DNA of 64,000 bases from Shimia_B sp038525525 (GTDB taxonomy: Bacteria > Pseudomonadota > Alphaproteobacteria > Rhodobacterales > Rhodobacteraceae), in assembly GCA_038525525.1 (NCBI GenBank), contig JBCBHO010000005.1, positions 1 through 64,000 on the forward strand, written 5' to 3'. Below the pieces are notes generated by a model, which was not told the origin of the DNA, ran no database searches, and saw only the letters and a list, made by a program, of their open reading frames with translations. A program made the position numbers and the translations under genes. This document shows positions 41,848 to 51,783 of the stretch, in pieces; position 1 is the stretch's first letter; each line of letters starts with the position of its first letter.

Positions 41848-44800
41848 TCAGTAATCTCTTTGCCAGAAGATGCCGACACCGGTCTCGCCGTCGCTCGAGG
41901 CCGAGCCGCGCAAGGTGGTGGTTTCGTTGAGGTCGAAGTTCAGGCTGAGCGTCGTATTGCCTCCCGAGCCCACCTCGACCTCGGTATAGACGTCCTCGTC
42001 AAGCTCAGCTCCGATCGCGAGCGCTGCCTCCCCCGTTTCCGCGTCCGTGCGCAGGTCGAGGTCATCGACGCCGAGGCCTGCCCGCGCGCTCTCGAGGAAA
42101 CCGGCCCCCCCGGCTCCGCTCAATTGGCGCAAGGAAGAGACGAGGCGCGCCACCTGCAGGGGGCTCAGCGTCTCGATCCCACGACCGAAGAGAACGCGCG
42201 CGAGGATCTCGTCCTCGGGAAGCTCGGGCGAAGAACTCAGCTCCAGCTCAGGGGCATCAACGGGCCCCGAGAGGCCAATCCGGGCGGTGATGTCTTCCAC
42301 TTGAGAGACGGCCGCGATGTCGATCCGCGGCAGAAACGTCCCCGCGATGGTGATACGCCCTTCGTCCAGATCGAGACGGCGCCCGAGGAAGTCGAGCCGC
42401 CCGCGCGTGAGGTTGAACTGCCCCGCCGGGATCGGCGTTGCCGCGGTCCCGGTGATGCGGAGCCCGCCTTGGAAGCCTGCATCCAATCCACGGCCGCGCA
42501 CGAAGATCTGGTTGATGGCCTCGACGGTCACATCGAGGGGGATGCGCGGGCCACCGCCCCCGCCACCGGGTTCGCGCCCGTCCAGCCTGAGCCCTGCGCG
42601 CGCAAGCGTCTCGCGCACATCCCGTGGCGCGCCTTCGTGCCGGATGGATGGGATCGCGGTCGCGCCGCCGAGGCCCGTGTCTGGGATGCGGATTTCCACG
42701 TCTTCCACGCGCACGAGCCCACCCACGGCGAGCTGGTTTTGCATGGAACCCTCGACCTGCAGATCGGCCGTGACCTCGCTGGTGAGGACATCGAGATAGG
42801 CCACCGGCAAACGCACAGTCCTCAGACCGAGGTCGATGGCGAACGGCGACGCCAAGCCTGCCGAGCCGGAGATCCGGATCGGAACGCCATCCAGGGCGGC
42901 GGAGGCATCGAGCCTCGCCTGCCCGCCCGAGAGATCGATATCCGCGTCGATCGGGCTCAGTGTCAGCCCCAGCGTGGGATCAAAGACCCGTGCGCCCGCG
43001 GTGCGGATCGTGCCGGACACCGCGTCTAGGCTGGGTGGCCCCGCGAGGCCGAGGTCGAAGGATGCCGTCCCCTCGAGGGACCGCCCGGACGCAAAGGCAT
43101 TGGCGATGGCCAGTGGCAGCGTGCCCGAGGCGTCTGCCCGAACCGCTCCGCCCGGAAGGCCCGCTTCCGCGTCGAGATCGATGCGCGCCCCGCTATCGGT
43201 GGTGGCACTTGCGCGGAGGTCGGGCGTGCCCTGCAAATCGCTGACATTTGCCGAGACCGTCGCGCCGCCGGCAAGACCGGGCACGAAACGGGCGAGAGAC
43301 GCGACGCGCGCCCGCAGCGCCAGCGCCTCCGAGAGCGCGCCAGACACATCCGCAGAAAGCCCCGTGGCGCTCGTGACGCTGGCCTCCACCTGCTGCGCGC
43401 CAGTGAGGTCACTCAGCGTTGCCGTGACCGACGCGCTCCCGGCGAGCTGTGGGGCAAGAAACCCGAGGGAGGCAGCCTCAGCCGCGAGATCGATACGGGA
43501 GGCCGGGCCCAGCGGCTGGCCCGTGATCCGCGCAGACAGGCCGGGCGTGGCGGTGAGGTCCGCCGCGATGTCGAGATCGCCGGTGAGAGCGCGCAGCTCC
43601 GCATCGACGGTCGCCGGGCCTTCGAGGAGCGGGACGATGAAGCCGAGGTCATTGGCATTCGCCCGCACGGTCACGACCGCGCCCGGCTGCGTTGGCCGCC
43701 CCTCCACACGTGCCGTGAGCCCCGGCGTGGCCGTGATGTCTGCCTCGATGAGCGGGCCCGCTTCGAAATCGCTCACACGCGCCGAGAGGCGCGCGGGGCC
43801 CGGCAGTGGCGGCGCGAAGGCGGCGAGATCGGCGATCTCGGCCAAAATGTCGAGCGCCTGCGCCTCGCCCGCCAGGGGACCGTTCACAGTGGCCTGGATA
43901 CCGGGGGCCACAGCGAGTTCGGCGGCCAACGTTGGCACGTCTTCGAGCGCCACCGACGCCACGAGTTCAGCGACGCCACTCAGCTGCGGCACGAAGCGTT
44001 CGACCTCATGGAGGGCTCCGTTCAGGGTCACTTCGGCACCGGGCCCGGAGAGCGGGCCAGAGACGGTCGCGTCGAGCCCGAAGGCGGCCGAAAGCGCGCC
44101 CTCCACACGACGTGCTCCGAGGGCGTCGCCGAGGGAGACATCAAGGCTCACGGGTCCATCCACGAGGTCGGTGAGAAGCCCCACGTCACGGAGGTTGGCG
44201 GTGACGTCCAGCGCGCCATCGGCGGACGAGACCTCGCCGTCGGCGGTGGCGCGGAGCTCCGCGTTTTCGATGACGAGGTCGTCGATCCGCGTGCCGTTTT
44301 CATCGCGCGCAAAACCGAGGCCGAAGGTGGTCTCCGGGCTGACAAGGCCGGCCACCGGCTCGATCCCGACATCGAGCCCGTTCGTGCGGCCCCCGAGCGT
44401 GAAGACGATGGCACCGCCCGGGACTTCCATGTCACCGTCGAGATTGGCCGACACCTCTCCGGCGAGATCGCGCCCCGCGATCGCCGAGAACGGCGAGATG
44501 TCCGGCGCGTCGACGGTGAGCGCTGCCCGCAAGGCCACGCGGCCATCGGTGGGCGTGATGACAGCGGAGCCGTTGGCCGTCCCGTTCTCCAGGACGAGTT
44601 CCAGACCCGCGAATGAGAAGCTGCCATCCTCCGCAGACAGGGCAGTGACAAGCTGGGCCTCCGCGCCCACGGCCTCTGCAAGGGCCGGGTCCCCGGGGAA
44701 ATCGAGCCCGCTGATCACGGCCTGAATGTCTCCGGCAAAGGGCCGCACTGTGCCGGGGACGATCTGTCCACGCCCCGTGATCGTCGCAGAGCCCACGGTC

Positions 44801-45930
44801 ACCGTGCCGGCATTGACGTCTTGCGTGGTGAGGCTCAGGTCCCAGAATTCAGAGACGGACGCATCGAAGGCGACGGAAAGCTCGCTTCGGGCCAGCGTGA
44901 CCTCGGTGCCGGGGATCGCGGCACGGCCCTCGCGCGCGAGAAGCCCCGTGAGATCGATGCTTTGCGGGGCGCCTCCCGCAAGCGATGCGGAGCCCGTGAG
45001 GAGGAGCTGCGCCGCTTCAAGACGCAGGTCCTCAAGCGCCAGCGCGCCGTCGGCGCCCGCATTGCCCGAGGCCGTGAGCAGGGTCTCGGGTCCGAAAAAC
45101 GCGCGGTTCGAGGGCTCAAGCAGCGGACGGATATCGCCGGACAGATCGACGGCGAAGGCCCGTCCGGCTGCACCGTCCTCGTTGAGGGTCGCCTGTCCGC
45201 CGAGGCGCTCTTCTCCGTCCGTGGCCAGAACGAAATCCGCGGCGAACGCGTCTAGCGGTCCGGCTCCTTCGACATCGAGACCGACCGACGGCAGACCGGG
45301 AAGCGCGAGCGCCGTGGCCACGATCCCGCCAGCGGGCTCTGCCACGCGGAGTTCGACGCCGAGCTCTTCGGTCTCGGGGGAATAGCTCAGGTCGATGATC
45401 GCGGTCCCGGGCCGATCGTCGACGCGCGCGGCATCAAGTGTCACAGCCAGCGCGCCGTCCGCCAGCGCGGCGGAAATCTCGGCCGTGGCGCGGACCTCCT
45501 CGCCGAGGAGCGGCGCGCCGAGGAAAATCTCCTCCACCGCGAGCCTGTCGATCTGGATGGCCACGGGCAAATCCGGGATCCGAAAGCCTGACGCCTCCGC
45601 CTCCGGCACCTCGACCCCGTCCTGCGGAATGGGACCTCGCAGGACGTTGAGGTTGGCGGCGGCCAGTTCCGTCACCTCGAGACGGCCACGAAGAAGCGCA
45701 CCCCGGTTCCAATTCAGGCGCACGTCGCGGAGCTCGAGCCAAAGGCCCTCGTCATCAAAGATGCGCAGCGCCTCCATGGTGGCCTCCGCGGTGAGGGCGC
45801 CCGCGAAACCATCCACTTCGACGACCCGACCGTCGCCCGAGAGCTGATTTTCGATGAGGCGCTCGATTTGCCCGCTCTGCGCCCATGCCGCCGGAGCCAG
45901 GAGGATGAAGAGGAGTGCGAGAACGCGCAT
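41848..45930 (-). CDS. tamB: TamB, translocation and assembly module inner-membrane/periplasmic component
   Basis: The 1360-residue protein starts with a hydrophobic signal/anchor (MRVLALLFILLAPAAWAQS). It is built of repeated beta segments and ends in the TamB (DUF490) domain with GIFWQRDY at the C-terminus. TamB forms a long hydrophobic groove spanning the periplasm and works with TamA in outer membrane assembly or lipid transport. Residues about 580-910 hold six degenerate repeats of about 60 residues. Its ATG overlaps the tamA stop by one base. Confidence 0.93.
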   Translation of the reverse strand: MRVLALLFILLAPAAWAQSGQIERLIENQLSGDGRVVEVDGFAGALTAEATMEALRIFDDEGLWLELRDVRLNWNRGALLRGRLEVTELAAANLNVLRGPIPQDGVEVPEAEASGFRIPDLPVAIQIDRLAVEEIFLGAPLLGEEVRATAEISAALADGALAVTLDAARVDDRPGTAIIDLSYSPETEELGVELRVAEPAGGIVATALALPGLPSVGLDVEGAGPLDAFAADFVLATDGEERLGGQATLNEDGAAGRAFAVDLSGDIRPLLEPSNRAFFGPETLLTASGNAGADGALALEDLRLEAAQLLLTGSASLAGGAPQSIDLTGLLAREGRAAIPGTEVTLARSELSVAFDASVSEFWDLSLTTQDVNAGTVTVGSATITGRGQIVPGTVRPFAGDIQAVISGLDFPGDPALAEAVGAEAQLVTALSAEDGSFSFAGLELVLENGTANGSAVITPTDGRVALRAALTVDAPDISPFSAIAGRDLAGEVSANLDGDMEVPGGAIVFTLGGRTNGLDVGIEPVAGLVSPETTFGLGFARDENGTRIDDLVIENAELRATADGEVSSADGALDVTANLRDVGLLTDLVDGPVSLDVSLGDALGARRVEGALSAAFGLDATVSGPLSGPGAEVTLNGALHEVERFVPQLSGVAELVASVALEDVPTLAAELAVAPGIQATVNGPLAGEAQALDILAEIADLAAFAPPLPGPARLSARVSDFEAGPLIEADITATPGLTARVEGRPTQPGAVVTVRANANDLGFIVPLLEGPATVDAELRALTGDLDIAADLTATPGLSARITGQPLGPASRIDLAAEAASLGFLAPQLAGSASVTATLSDLTGAQQVEASVTSATGLSADVSGALSEALALRARVASLARFVPGLAGGATVSANVSDLQGTPDLRASATTDSGARIDLDAEAGLPGGAVRADASGTLPLAIANAFASGRSLEGTASFDLGLAGPPSLDAVSGTIRTAGARVFDPTLGLTLSPIDADIDLSGGQARLDASAALDGVPIRISGSAGLASPFAIDLGLRTVRLPVAYLDVLTSEVTADLQVEGSMQNQLAVGGLVRVEDVEIRIPDTGLGGATAIPSIRHEGAPRDVRETLARAGLRLDGREPGGGGGGPRIPLDVTVEAINQIFVRGRGLDAGFQGGLRITGTAATPIPAGQFNLTRGRLDFLGRRLDLDEGRITIAGTFLPRIDIAAVSQVEDITARIGLSGPVDAPELELSSSPELPEDEILARVLFGRGIETLSPLQVARLVSSLRQLSGAGGAGFLESARAGLGVDDLDLRTDAETGEAALAIGAELDEDVYTEVEVGSGGNTTLSLNFDLNETTTLRGSASSDGETGVGIFWQRDY

Positions 45931-47726
45931 CAGAATGCCTGCCCCAGTCCAATGTAGAGTGCGTAATTCGTGCCGTCCGAGCTGTCGCCCACGGGCAAAC
46001 CCACGTCGACACGGAGTGGCCCGAGCGCGGTGTTGTAGCGCAGACCAAGGCCCGCGCCGCTGTGACCTTCACCGTCTTCGAAGGTCGCGCTCTCGGAGAT
46101 GAAGCCGTAATCGAAGAAACCCACGACGCCGATGGCTTCGGTGATCTCCTGGCGGAGTTCGAGCGACAGACCCGCGAAGCCGCGCCCGCCCGTCGTGCCT
46201 TCCTCCCCGTCAACGCCGAGGGATTCAAAGCCCTGCCCGCGCACCGTGCCGCCGCCGCCCGAGAAGTACAGAAAGTCCGGCGGGGTGCCCTCACGCTCGG
46301 CCGCGAGGATGGTGCCGAATTGGGCCCGCGCCGCGAGCACGGTACGCCCGCCCAGCGCGCGATAGGCACGCAGATCGCCGTCGAACTTCAGCCCCGTATC
46401 GCCGCCCGCCACCGCGATAAAGGGCTGCGCCGCGAGGAAGCCGAACGTGCCGGAGGTGGGATTGAGCGGATCATCGCGCCGGTCGCGTTCCGCGTCGGCG
46501 CCGAGAATGAGATGTCCAAAGGTGCGGGATCCGAAGGCGTCCTCGGATTCCGAATATCGATAGCCCACGGCCTGACCGATCACCAGCGTATCGTTCACGC
46601 GCCGCGACCGACGGGCCGTGAGTTCGACGAGGTTCTCCTCGAATGTCTCGTCATCGATCCGCTCGATGGCGGCGGTGAGGTCCAGCGTATCGTCGGCGCG
46701 TCGGAAGCCGGGGATCGTGAGCGTCGTGGCAAAGCGGAAATCCACGCCGCCGGTCTCGCCACCGATGCCATCGATCTCCGCGTCAAAGCGCAGGCGCTCC
46801 GCCCCTCCGAAGAAATTGCGGTTGATCCAGAAAGCCTCGAGTGCAAGCCCGTTCGTCGTCTCTATCTGGGCGCCAAAGCCCAGCCGCCGCAGGGGAGCGG
46901 CCTCGAGACCGAGCTCGAGATCGAGCGTCCCGTTCGCGTTGGGCTCCGCGGCCTCGCGCACGACGACGGAGTTGAACGTGCCTGTGTCCACGAGCCTGCG
47001 CCGGACATCGCGGACGGCCGCCGGGGAAAACGGCTCGCCGCGGGGCATGCCCGCGATCTGCTGCAAGCGGCGCTCGCTGACCGTGGCGTCCGGCGGCGTG
47101 ATCAGCCGTCCGAAGCGGAGCGCCGGCCCAGGATCAACGCCCAGCGCCACATCAAGCGCGGACGCATTGTGACGTGCAACGATCTGCTGGTCGGTGATCT
47201 CGGCCTTGGCGTGGGACGCATCGCGCCAGTCGTCCACCGCCTGACGCGCGGCATCTCTGACTTGCGCGGTGCCTGCCGTGGCCCCCGGTGCAAATCCTTC
47301 GATGGCCGTCGTGCCCGGTGCAAGAGGCGCGATGACTGCGCGGCCGAAGGTGAACCGCTGACCCAAGTCGATATCGACGACCGGCGCGCCGAGAGAGGGC
47401 GGCGCGTTGAAGGAGGTAAGGCTGCTCGCCTCGCGCCCACCGAAGCGGATCGAGACGGAAGCACTGAAGAACCCTTCCTCGTAAAGCACGGCAAGCAGGC
47501 GGCCGTAATCGCCCTTCGCCGTCGCGATGACATCGCCGGATGTCTCCTCGGGCCCCGCAGACAAGACGAGCGCCTCGCCCTGCAGACGCTCCATGAGGTC
47601 CTCGCTCGCGCCGTCGACACGCAGCTCTTGCGAGAGTGCGGGACCGAATATGAAAATGAGGCTTACAGCGAGAGCGGAGCGGAGGGTCGTTGGGAACAAA
47701 GCGCGCGCCACTGGCATTCCTGTCAT
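45930..47726 (-). CDS. tamA: TamA, Omp85-family outer membrane assembly protein
   Basis: The 598-residue protein has a signal peptide (SALAVSLIFIFGPALSQ) and POTRA domains over about residues 30-270 (RFTFGRAVIAPLAPGTTAIEGF, MPRGEPFSPAAVRDVRRRLVDTGTFNSVVV). A C-terminal 16-strand barrel follows (FLYFSGGGGTVRGQGFESLG is the conserved VRGY/F-type loop) and ends YALYIGLGQAF with a terminal aromatic. It pairs with TamB. The ATG at 47726 lacks a strong ribosome site. An ATG three codons later follows ACAGGA and is possible. Confidence 0.92.
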   Translation of the reverse strand: MTGMPVARALFPTTLRSALAVSLIFIFGPALSQELRVDGASEDLMERLQGEALVLSAGPEETSGDVIATAKGDYGRLLAVLYEEGFFSASVSIRFGGREASSLTSFNAPPSLGAPVVDIDLGQRFTFGRAVIAPLAPGTTAIEGFAPGATAGTAQVRDAARQAVDDWRDASHAKAEITDQQIVARHNASALDVALGVDPGPALRFGRLITPPDATVSERRLQQIAGMPRGEPFSPAAVRDVRRRLVDTGTFNSVVVREAAEPNANGTLDLELGLEAAPLRRLGFGAQIETTNGLALEAFWINRNFFGGAERLRFDAEIDGIGGETGGVDFRFATTLTIPGFRRADDTLDLTAAIERIDDETFEENLVELTARRSRRVNDTLVIGQAVGYRYSESEDAFGSRTFGHLILGADAERDRRDDPLNPTSGTFGFLAAQPFIAVAGGDTGLKFDGDLRAYRALGGRTVLAARAQFGTILAAEREGTPPDFLYFSGGGGTVRGQGFESLGVDGEEGTTGGRGFAGLSLELRQEITEAIGVVGFFDYGFISESATFEDGEGHSGAGLGLRYNTALGPLRVDVGLPVGDSSDGTNYALYIGLGQAF

Positions 47727-47769
47727 TGAATTGGGCGCGCCACATAGCTTGCCCCGAAGTCATTCACAT

Positions 47770-47787
47770 CGTCTACGCAGGTAGACG
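47770..47787. promoter_or_regulatory. Inverted repeat between tamA and the alpha-glucosidase gene
   Basis: CGTCTAC-GCAG-GTAGACG has perfect 7-bp arms. It lies 43 bp upstream of tamA and about 100 bp upstream of the GH13 gene. It could be an operator for either unit. No matching regulator is encoded here. Confidence 0.35.
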
Positions 47788-47844
47788 GCGCGAGTGCAAC
47801 GCACGAGGGGGAGCTTTGTTGCAAAAGACTGCCGATCCTGATCA

Positions 47845-47875
47845 CTCTCGGTGTGTCATAGACAAACGCCGAGAG
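47845..47875. promoter_or_regulatory. Possible 5'-leader hairpin before the alpha-glucosidase gene
   Basis: CTCTCGG (47845-47851) can pair with CCGAGAG (47869-47875), overlapping the GAGAGGA ribosome-binding stretch before ATG 47889. A structure hiding the site is possible but unproven. Confidence 0.3.
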
Positions 47876-47888
47876 GACCCGAGCAGCC

Positions 47889-49484
47889 ATGACAACTAAA
47901 GACGAGTGGTGGCGGGGCTCCGTGACCTACCAAGTCTACCCGCGGTCTTTCCAGGACACGAGCGGCGACGGCGTGGGCGACATCAAAGGCATCACGGAGC
48001 GGCTGGACCACATTGCCTCGCTTGGCGTCGATGCCGTCTGGCTGTCGCCTGTCTTCACCTCGCCCATGAAAGACATGGGCTATGACGTCTCCGACTATAC
48101 CGGCATCGACCCGCTCTTCGGCACCATGGCCGATTTCGACGAGATGGTGGAGGAGGCGCATAAACGCGGTCTAAAGATCATCACCGACCAGGTGATCAGC
48201 CATGCCTCCGACGAGCATCCGTTCTTCGAGGAAAGCCGGCAGAGCCGCGACAACCCAAAGCATGACTGGTTCGTCTGGGCCGATCCCAAGCCCGACGGCA
48301 CACCGCCGACGAACTGGATGAGCGTCTTCGGCGGCCCGGCATGGACCTGGGACACCCGCCGCAAGCAGTACTACATGCACAACTTCCTGAGCGCGCAGCC
48401 GGACTGGAACTTTCACAACAAGGCGGTGCAGGACTACCACCTCGAGTGCATGGAATACTGGCTCAAGCGCGGGGTGGACGGGTTCCGTCTCGACACGGTG
48501 AACTACTACTTCCATGACAAGCTCTTGCGGGACAATCCGGCCAACTACCTCGATTGGGGTCCGCATGCGGCCAAGCCCGTGGACATGCAGTTTTGCCTCT
48601 TCTCGAAATCGCAGCCGGAAAACCTGACCTTCCTCGAGCGGATCCGGCAGCTCCTCGAGAAATACGATGCCCGCACCACGGTGGGCGAGGTCGGGGACAA
48701 CCATCAATCCATCTCGCTCATGGGCAAGTACACGTCCGACAACCGCCTGCACATGGCCTACTCTTTTGAGCTTCTGGGGCCGGACTACGCGCCCGATTTC
48801 TTCCGTGAGCGGATCGAGAACTTCTTCAAGGGCGCGCCCGAGGGCTGGCCCTGCTGGGCGTTTTCGAACCATGACGTGCCGCGGCATGCCGGGCGTTTCC
48901 TGCCCCATGGCGAGTCTCTTGACGCCATCGCCAAGCAATCGGCGGCGCTGCTGCTGACCTTCCAAGGGTCGGTCTGCCTCTACCAGGGTGAGGAGCTCGG
49001 CCTCGTGGATACGGAGCTCGAGTTCCACGAACTCACCGATGTCCAGGGCATCGCCTACTGGCCCGAGCCCGTGGGGCGCGACAACAACCGCACGCCGATC
49101 CCGTGGGAGAAAAAGGGCAAGAATGCAGGCTTCTCCGACGCCAAATCGACGTGGCTGCCGGTCAAGCAGCCAGCCAAGGATCGCGCGGTGGACGTGCAGG
49201 AGAAGGACAAGGACAGCGTCCTCAACTTCTACCGCGCCATGATCAAGCTTCGCGGCGAACACGAAGACCTTCGGACCGGAGCTCAGACCTTCCTCGATCT
49301 GCCCGACCCCGTCATCGGCTATGACCGCGGCGACGACTTCACCTGCGTCTTCAACCTGTCCAAGCGGAAGGTGAGCGTGCGGCTGCCCTGCCCCGTCTCG
49401 CCCCTGATCGAGGTGGATGTGAGCTGCTCGAAGGACCGCGTTGACCTCGGCCCCAATGGCTTCGTCATCGCGCGGAAGTCCTGA
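47889..49484 (+). CDS. Alpha-glucosidase, GH13 (second copy, beside glycogen genes)
   Basis: The 531-residue protein parallels AglA: WWRGSVTYQVYPRSFQDTSGDGVGDI, DQVISHASDEHPFF, DGFRLDTVN (nucleophile), TTVGEVGD (acid/base) and AFSNHDVPRH. It lacks a signal peptide. Its place 104 bp upstream of glgB suggests a role in breaking malto-oligosaccharides released from glycogen, or in another alpha-glucoside pathway. A GC-rich hairpin follows the stop, so it may be a separate transcript from glgBCAX-pgm. Confidence 0.92.
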   Translation: MTTKDEWWRGSVTYQVYPRSFQDTSGDGVGDIKGITERLDHIASLGVDAVWLSPVFTSPMKDMGYDVSDYTGIDPLFGTMADFDEMVEEAHKRGLKIITDQVISHASDEHPFFEESRQSRDNPKHDWFVWADPKPDGTPPTNWMSVFGGPAWTWDTRRKQYYMHNFLSAQPDWNFHNKAVQDYHLECMEYWLKRGVDGFRLDTVNYYFHDKLLRDNPANYLDWGPHAAKPVDMQFCLFSKSQPENLTFLERIRQLLEKYDARTTVGEVGDNHQSISLMGKYTSDNRLHMAYSFELLGPDYAPDFFRERIENFFKGAPEGWPCWAFSNHDVPRHAGRFLPHGESLDAIAKQSAALLLTFQGSVCLYQGEELGLVDTELEFHELTDVQGIAYWPEPVGRDNNRTPIPWEKKGKNAGFSDAKSTWLPVKQPAKDRAVDVQEKDKDSVLNFYRAMIKLRGEHEDLRTGAQTFLDLPDPVIGYDRGDDFTCVFNLSKRKVSVRLPCPVSPLIEVDVSCSKDRVDLGPNGFVIARKS

Positions 49485-49508
49485 GACCGCTCAAAATCGA
49501 TATCAGGC

Positions 49509-49533
49509 CCGGGGGGTTGCACCTCCCCCCCGG
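49509..49533 (+). terminator. Hairpin between alpha-glucosidase and glgB
   Basis: CCGGGGGG (49509-49516) pairs with CCCCCCGG (49526-49533) around a 9-nt loop, 24 bp after the stop codon. It has no U-run and could be a terminator or a readthrough attenuator before glgB. Confidence 0.5.
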
Positions 49534-49588
49534 CTTATGAAACGCCAGAGGGGTCCGAAAGAGACCCAGACTTGAAGGGAGACAGATC

Positions 49589-51763
49589 GTGCCAAGCCCG
49601 ACCCATCCCCCCCATTTGAGCGAGGACGACATTCACGCCCTGCTCGATGCACGCCACGACGACCCGTTCTCAAAGCTCGGCGTTCACAAGACCGGCTCGA
49701 AGAGTTGGCTCGCGGCGCTCCTGCCGGGCGCTGCCTCCGTATCGGCCACGCTCGGCAAGAAGACGGTGGAGCTCGCCGACCTCGGGGGCGGCCTCTTCGC
49801 TGGCCCCGTACCCACGTCGAAGTCGCGGGCGGTTCTGAAAGCCGAAAACCTCGACCATGGCGCCTCCTTCGAGGATGCCTATTCGTTCGGCCCCGTGCTG
49901 GGGGACATGGACATCCATCTCATTTCCGAGGGCACCCATCGCCGCCTTTGGGACGCGCTCGGCGCCCATGTCATGGAGCATGAGGGCGTCGCGGGCACGC
50001 ATTTCGCCGTCTGGGCGCCCAACGCAAAGCGCGTGTCGGTCGTCGGAGATTTTTGCGGCTGGGATGGCCGCCGCCTGCCCATGCGCAAGCTTTGCTCGTC
50101 CGGTGTCTGGGAGATCTTCGTCCCCGGCGTGGGCGACGGGGCCTTCTACAAGTACGAGATCGCGCCAGCCGAGGGCGGCTTTCATTCGAAATCCGATCCG
50201 TTCGGCTTTGGGTCGCAGCATCCGCCGGAGACGGCGAGCGTGGTGCGCGACATCACGGGCTACGGCTGGAATGACGACGCCTGGATGGCGGGCCGCGCGT
50301 CAAAGAACGAGCGCTCAGCACCCATTTCGATCTACGAAGTGCATCTCCCGTCCTGGCGCCGCGCCGATGGCAGGCGCCCGCTCAGCTACAAGGAACTCGC
50401 CACCGAGCTCGTGGACTACGCCAAGGAGATGGGCTTCACCCATCTGGAATTCCTGCCGGTCTCCGAGTTCCCCTTCGACGGCAGCTGGGGCTACCAGCCG
50501 ATCGGGCTCTACGCGCCCACGATCCGCATGGGCCCGCCGCACGAGTTCCGCGATCTCGTGGAAGCCGCGCATGAGGCCGGGCTCGGCGTGATCCTCGACT
50601 GGGTGCCGGGGCACTTCCCCACCGACGCCCACGGGCTTTCCATGTTCGATGGCTCGCATCTCTACGAACATTCCGACCCGCGCGAGGGCTTCCACCAGGA
50701 TTGGAACACCGCGATCTTCAACTACGGGCGCACCGAGGTGAAAAACTACCTCACCGCCAACGCCCTTTACTGGCTCAAGGAATACCATGTCGACGGTCTC
50801 CGCGTGGATGCTGTGGCCTCGATGCTCTACCGCGACTATTCCCGCGAGGCGGGCCAGTGGATTCCCAACAAGGACGGCGGTCGCGAAAACTACGAGGCGA
50901 TCGATTTCCTCAAGGAGATGAACACGCTGGCCTATGGCGAGGTCGAGGGCATCCTCACCGCGGCCGAAGAATCCACGGCCTTCGGCGGCGTCTCGGCCCC
51001 GGTGGATGCGGGCGGGCTCGGCTTCGGCTACAAGTGGAACATGGGCTGGATGAACGACACGCTGCGATACATCGAGAAAGACCCGATCTATCGACAGTAT
51101 GACCATCACCTGATCACCTTCCCGCTGGACTGGGCCTACACGGAAAATTTCATCCTGCCGATCAGCCACGACGAGGTCGTGCACGGCAAGGGCTCCATGA
51201 TCGACAAGATGCCCGGCAACGAGTGGGAGAAGTTCGCTAATCTCCGCGCCTATTACGGCTACATGTGGGGCTTCCCGGGCAAGAAGCTCCTCTTCATGGG
51301 CTGCGAATTTGGCCAGTGGCAGGAATGGAACCACGATGAGAGCCTCGACTGGGACGCGCTGCTCGGCGCCAACCAGAAAGGCCTCCAGACGCTCGTGAAG
51401 GACATCAACCGCGTCTACACCTCCACCCCCGCGCTCCATGCCCAGGATTGCGATCCCGCGGGCTTCACCTGGCTCGACAACGATCCCTCGCAAAGCCTGA
51501 CCGCCTGGGCGCGCTTCGGTGGCGGGGAGACCTGCATCGTCGTCTGCAACTTCACGCCCATGGAACGCCACGGCGTCCGTATCGCGGCCCCGTCGAAGGG
51601 CCACTACCGCGAAATCCTCAACACCGATGCCAGCCTCTATGGCGGCGGCGACCGGGGCAACGGCGGGGGTGTGCACACGCAGGATATCGGCCAGAGCGGC
51701 CAGGATCAGAGCATCGAGATCACGGTGCCGCCGCTCTCGACCCTCATCTTCAAACTGGACTAG
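49589..51763 (+). CDS. glgB: 1,4-alpha-glucan branching enzyme
   Basis: The 724-residue protein has an N-terminal carbohydrate-binding region, then CBM48 (GTHFAVWAPNAKRVSVVGDFCGWDGR). The GH13 barrel carries VDGLRVDAVASMLYRDY (nucleophile), AAEESTAF (acid/base) and LPISHDEVVHGKGSM. It makes alpha-1,6 branches in glycogen. It begins the tightly spaced glgB-C-A-X-pgm operon, with glgC starting 20 bp after its stop. Confidence 0.97.
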   Translation: MPSPTHPPHLSEDDIHALLDARHDDPFSKLGVHKTGSKSWLAALLPGAASVSATLGKKTVELADLGGGLFAGPVPTSKSRAVLKAENLDHGASFEDAYSFGPVLGDMDIHLISEGTHRRLWDALGAHVMEHEGVAGTHFAVWAPNAKRVSVVGDFCGWDGRRLPMRKLCSSGVWEIFVPGVGDGAFYKYEIAPAEGGFHSKSDPFGFGSQHPPETASVVRDITGYGWNDDAWMAGRASKNERSAPISIYEVHLPSWRRADGRRPLSYKELATELVDYAKEMGFTHLEFLPVSEFPFDGSWGYQPIGLYAPTIRMGPPHEFRDLVEAAHEAGLGVILDWVPGHFPTDAHGLSMFDGSHLYEHSDPREGFHQDWNTAIFNYGRTEVKNYLTANALYWLKEYHVDGLRVDAVASMLYRDYSREAGQWIPNKDGGRENYEAIDFLKEMNTLAYGEVEGILTAAEESTAFGGVSAPVDAGGLGFGYKWNMGWMNDTLRYIEKDPIYRQYDHHLITFPLDWAYTENFILPISHDEVVHGKGSMIDKMPGNEWEKFANLRAYYGYMWGFPGKKLLFMGCEFGQWQEWNHDESLDWDALLGANQKGLQTLVKDINRVYTSTPALHAQDCDPAGFTWLDNDPSQSLTAWARFGGGETCIVVCNFTPMERHGVRIAAPSKGHYREILNTDASLYGGGDRGNGGGVHTQDIGQSGQDQSIEITVPPLSTLIFKLD

Positions 51764-51783
51764 AGCTCTCGGGAGGAGACCAG

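Noticed and set aside
45915..47729. 604-codon plus-strand open frame opposite tamA
   Set aside because: Antisense shadow of a GC-rich coding region. TamA on the other strand has a signal peptide, POTRA and barrel motifs; the shadow has none.
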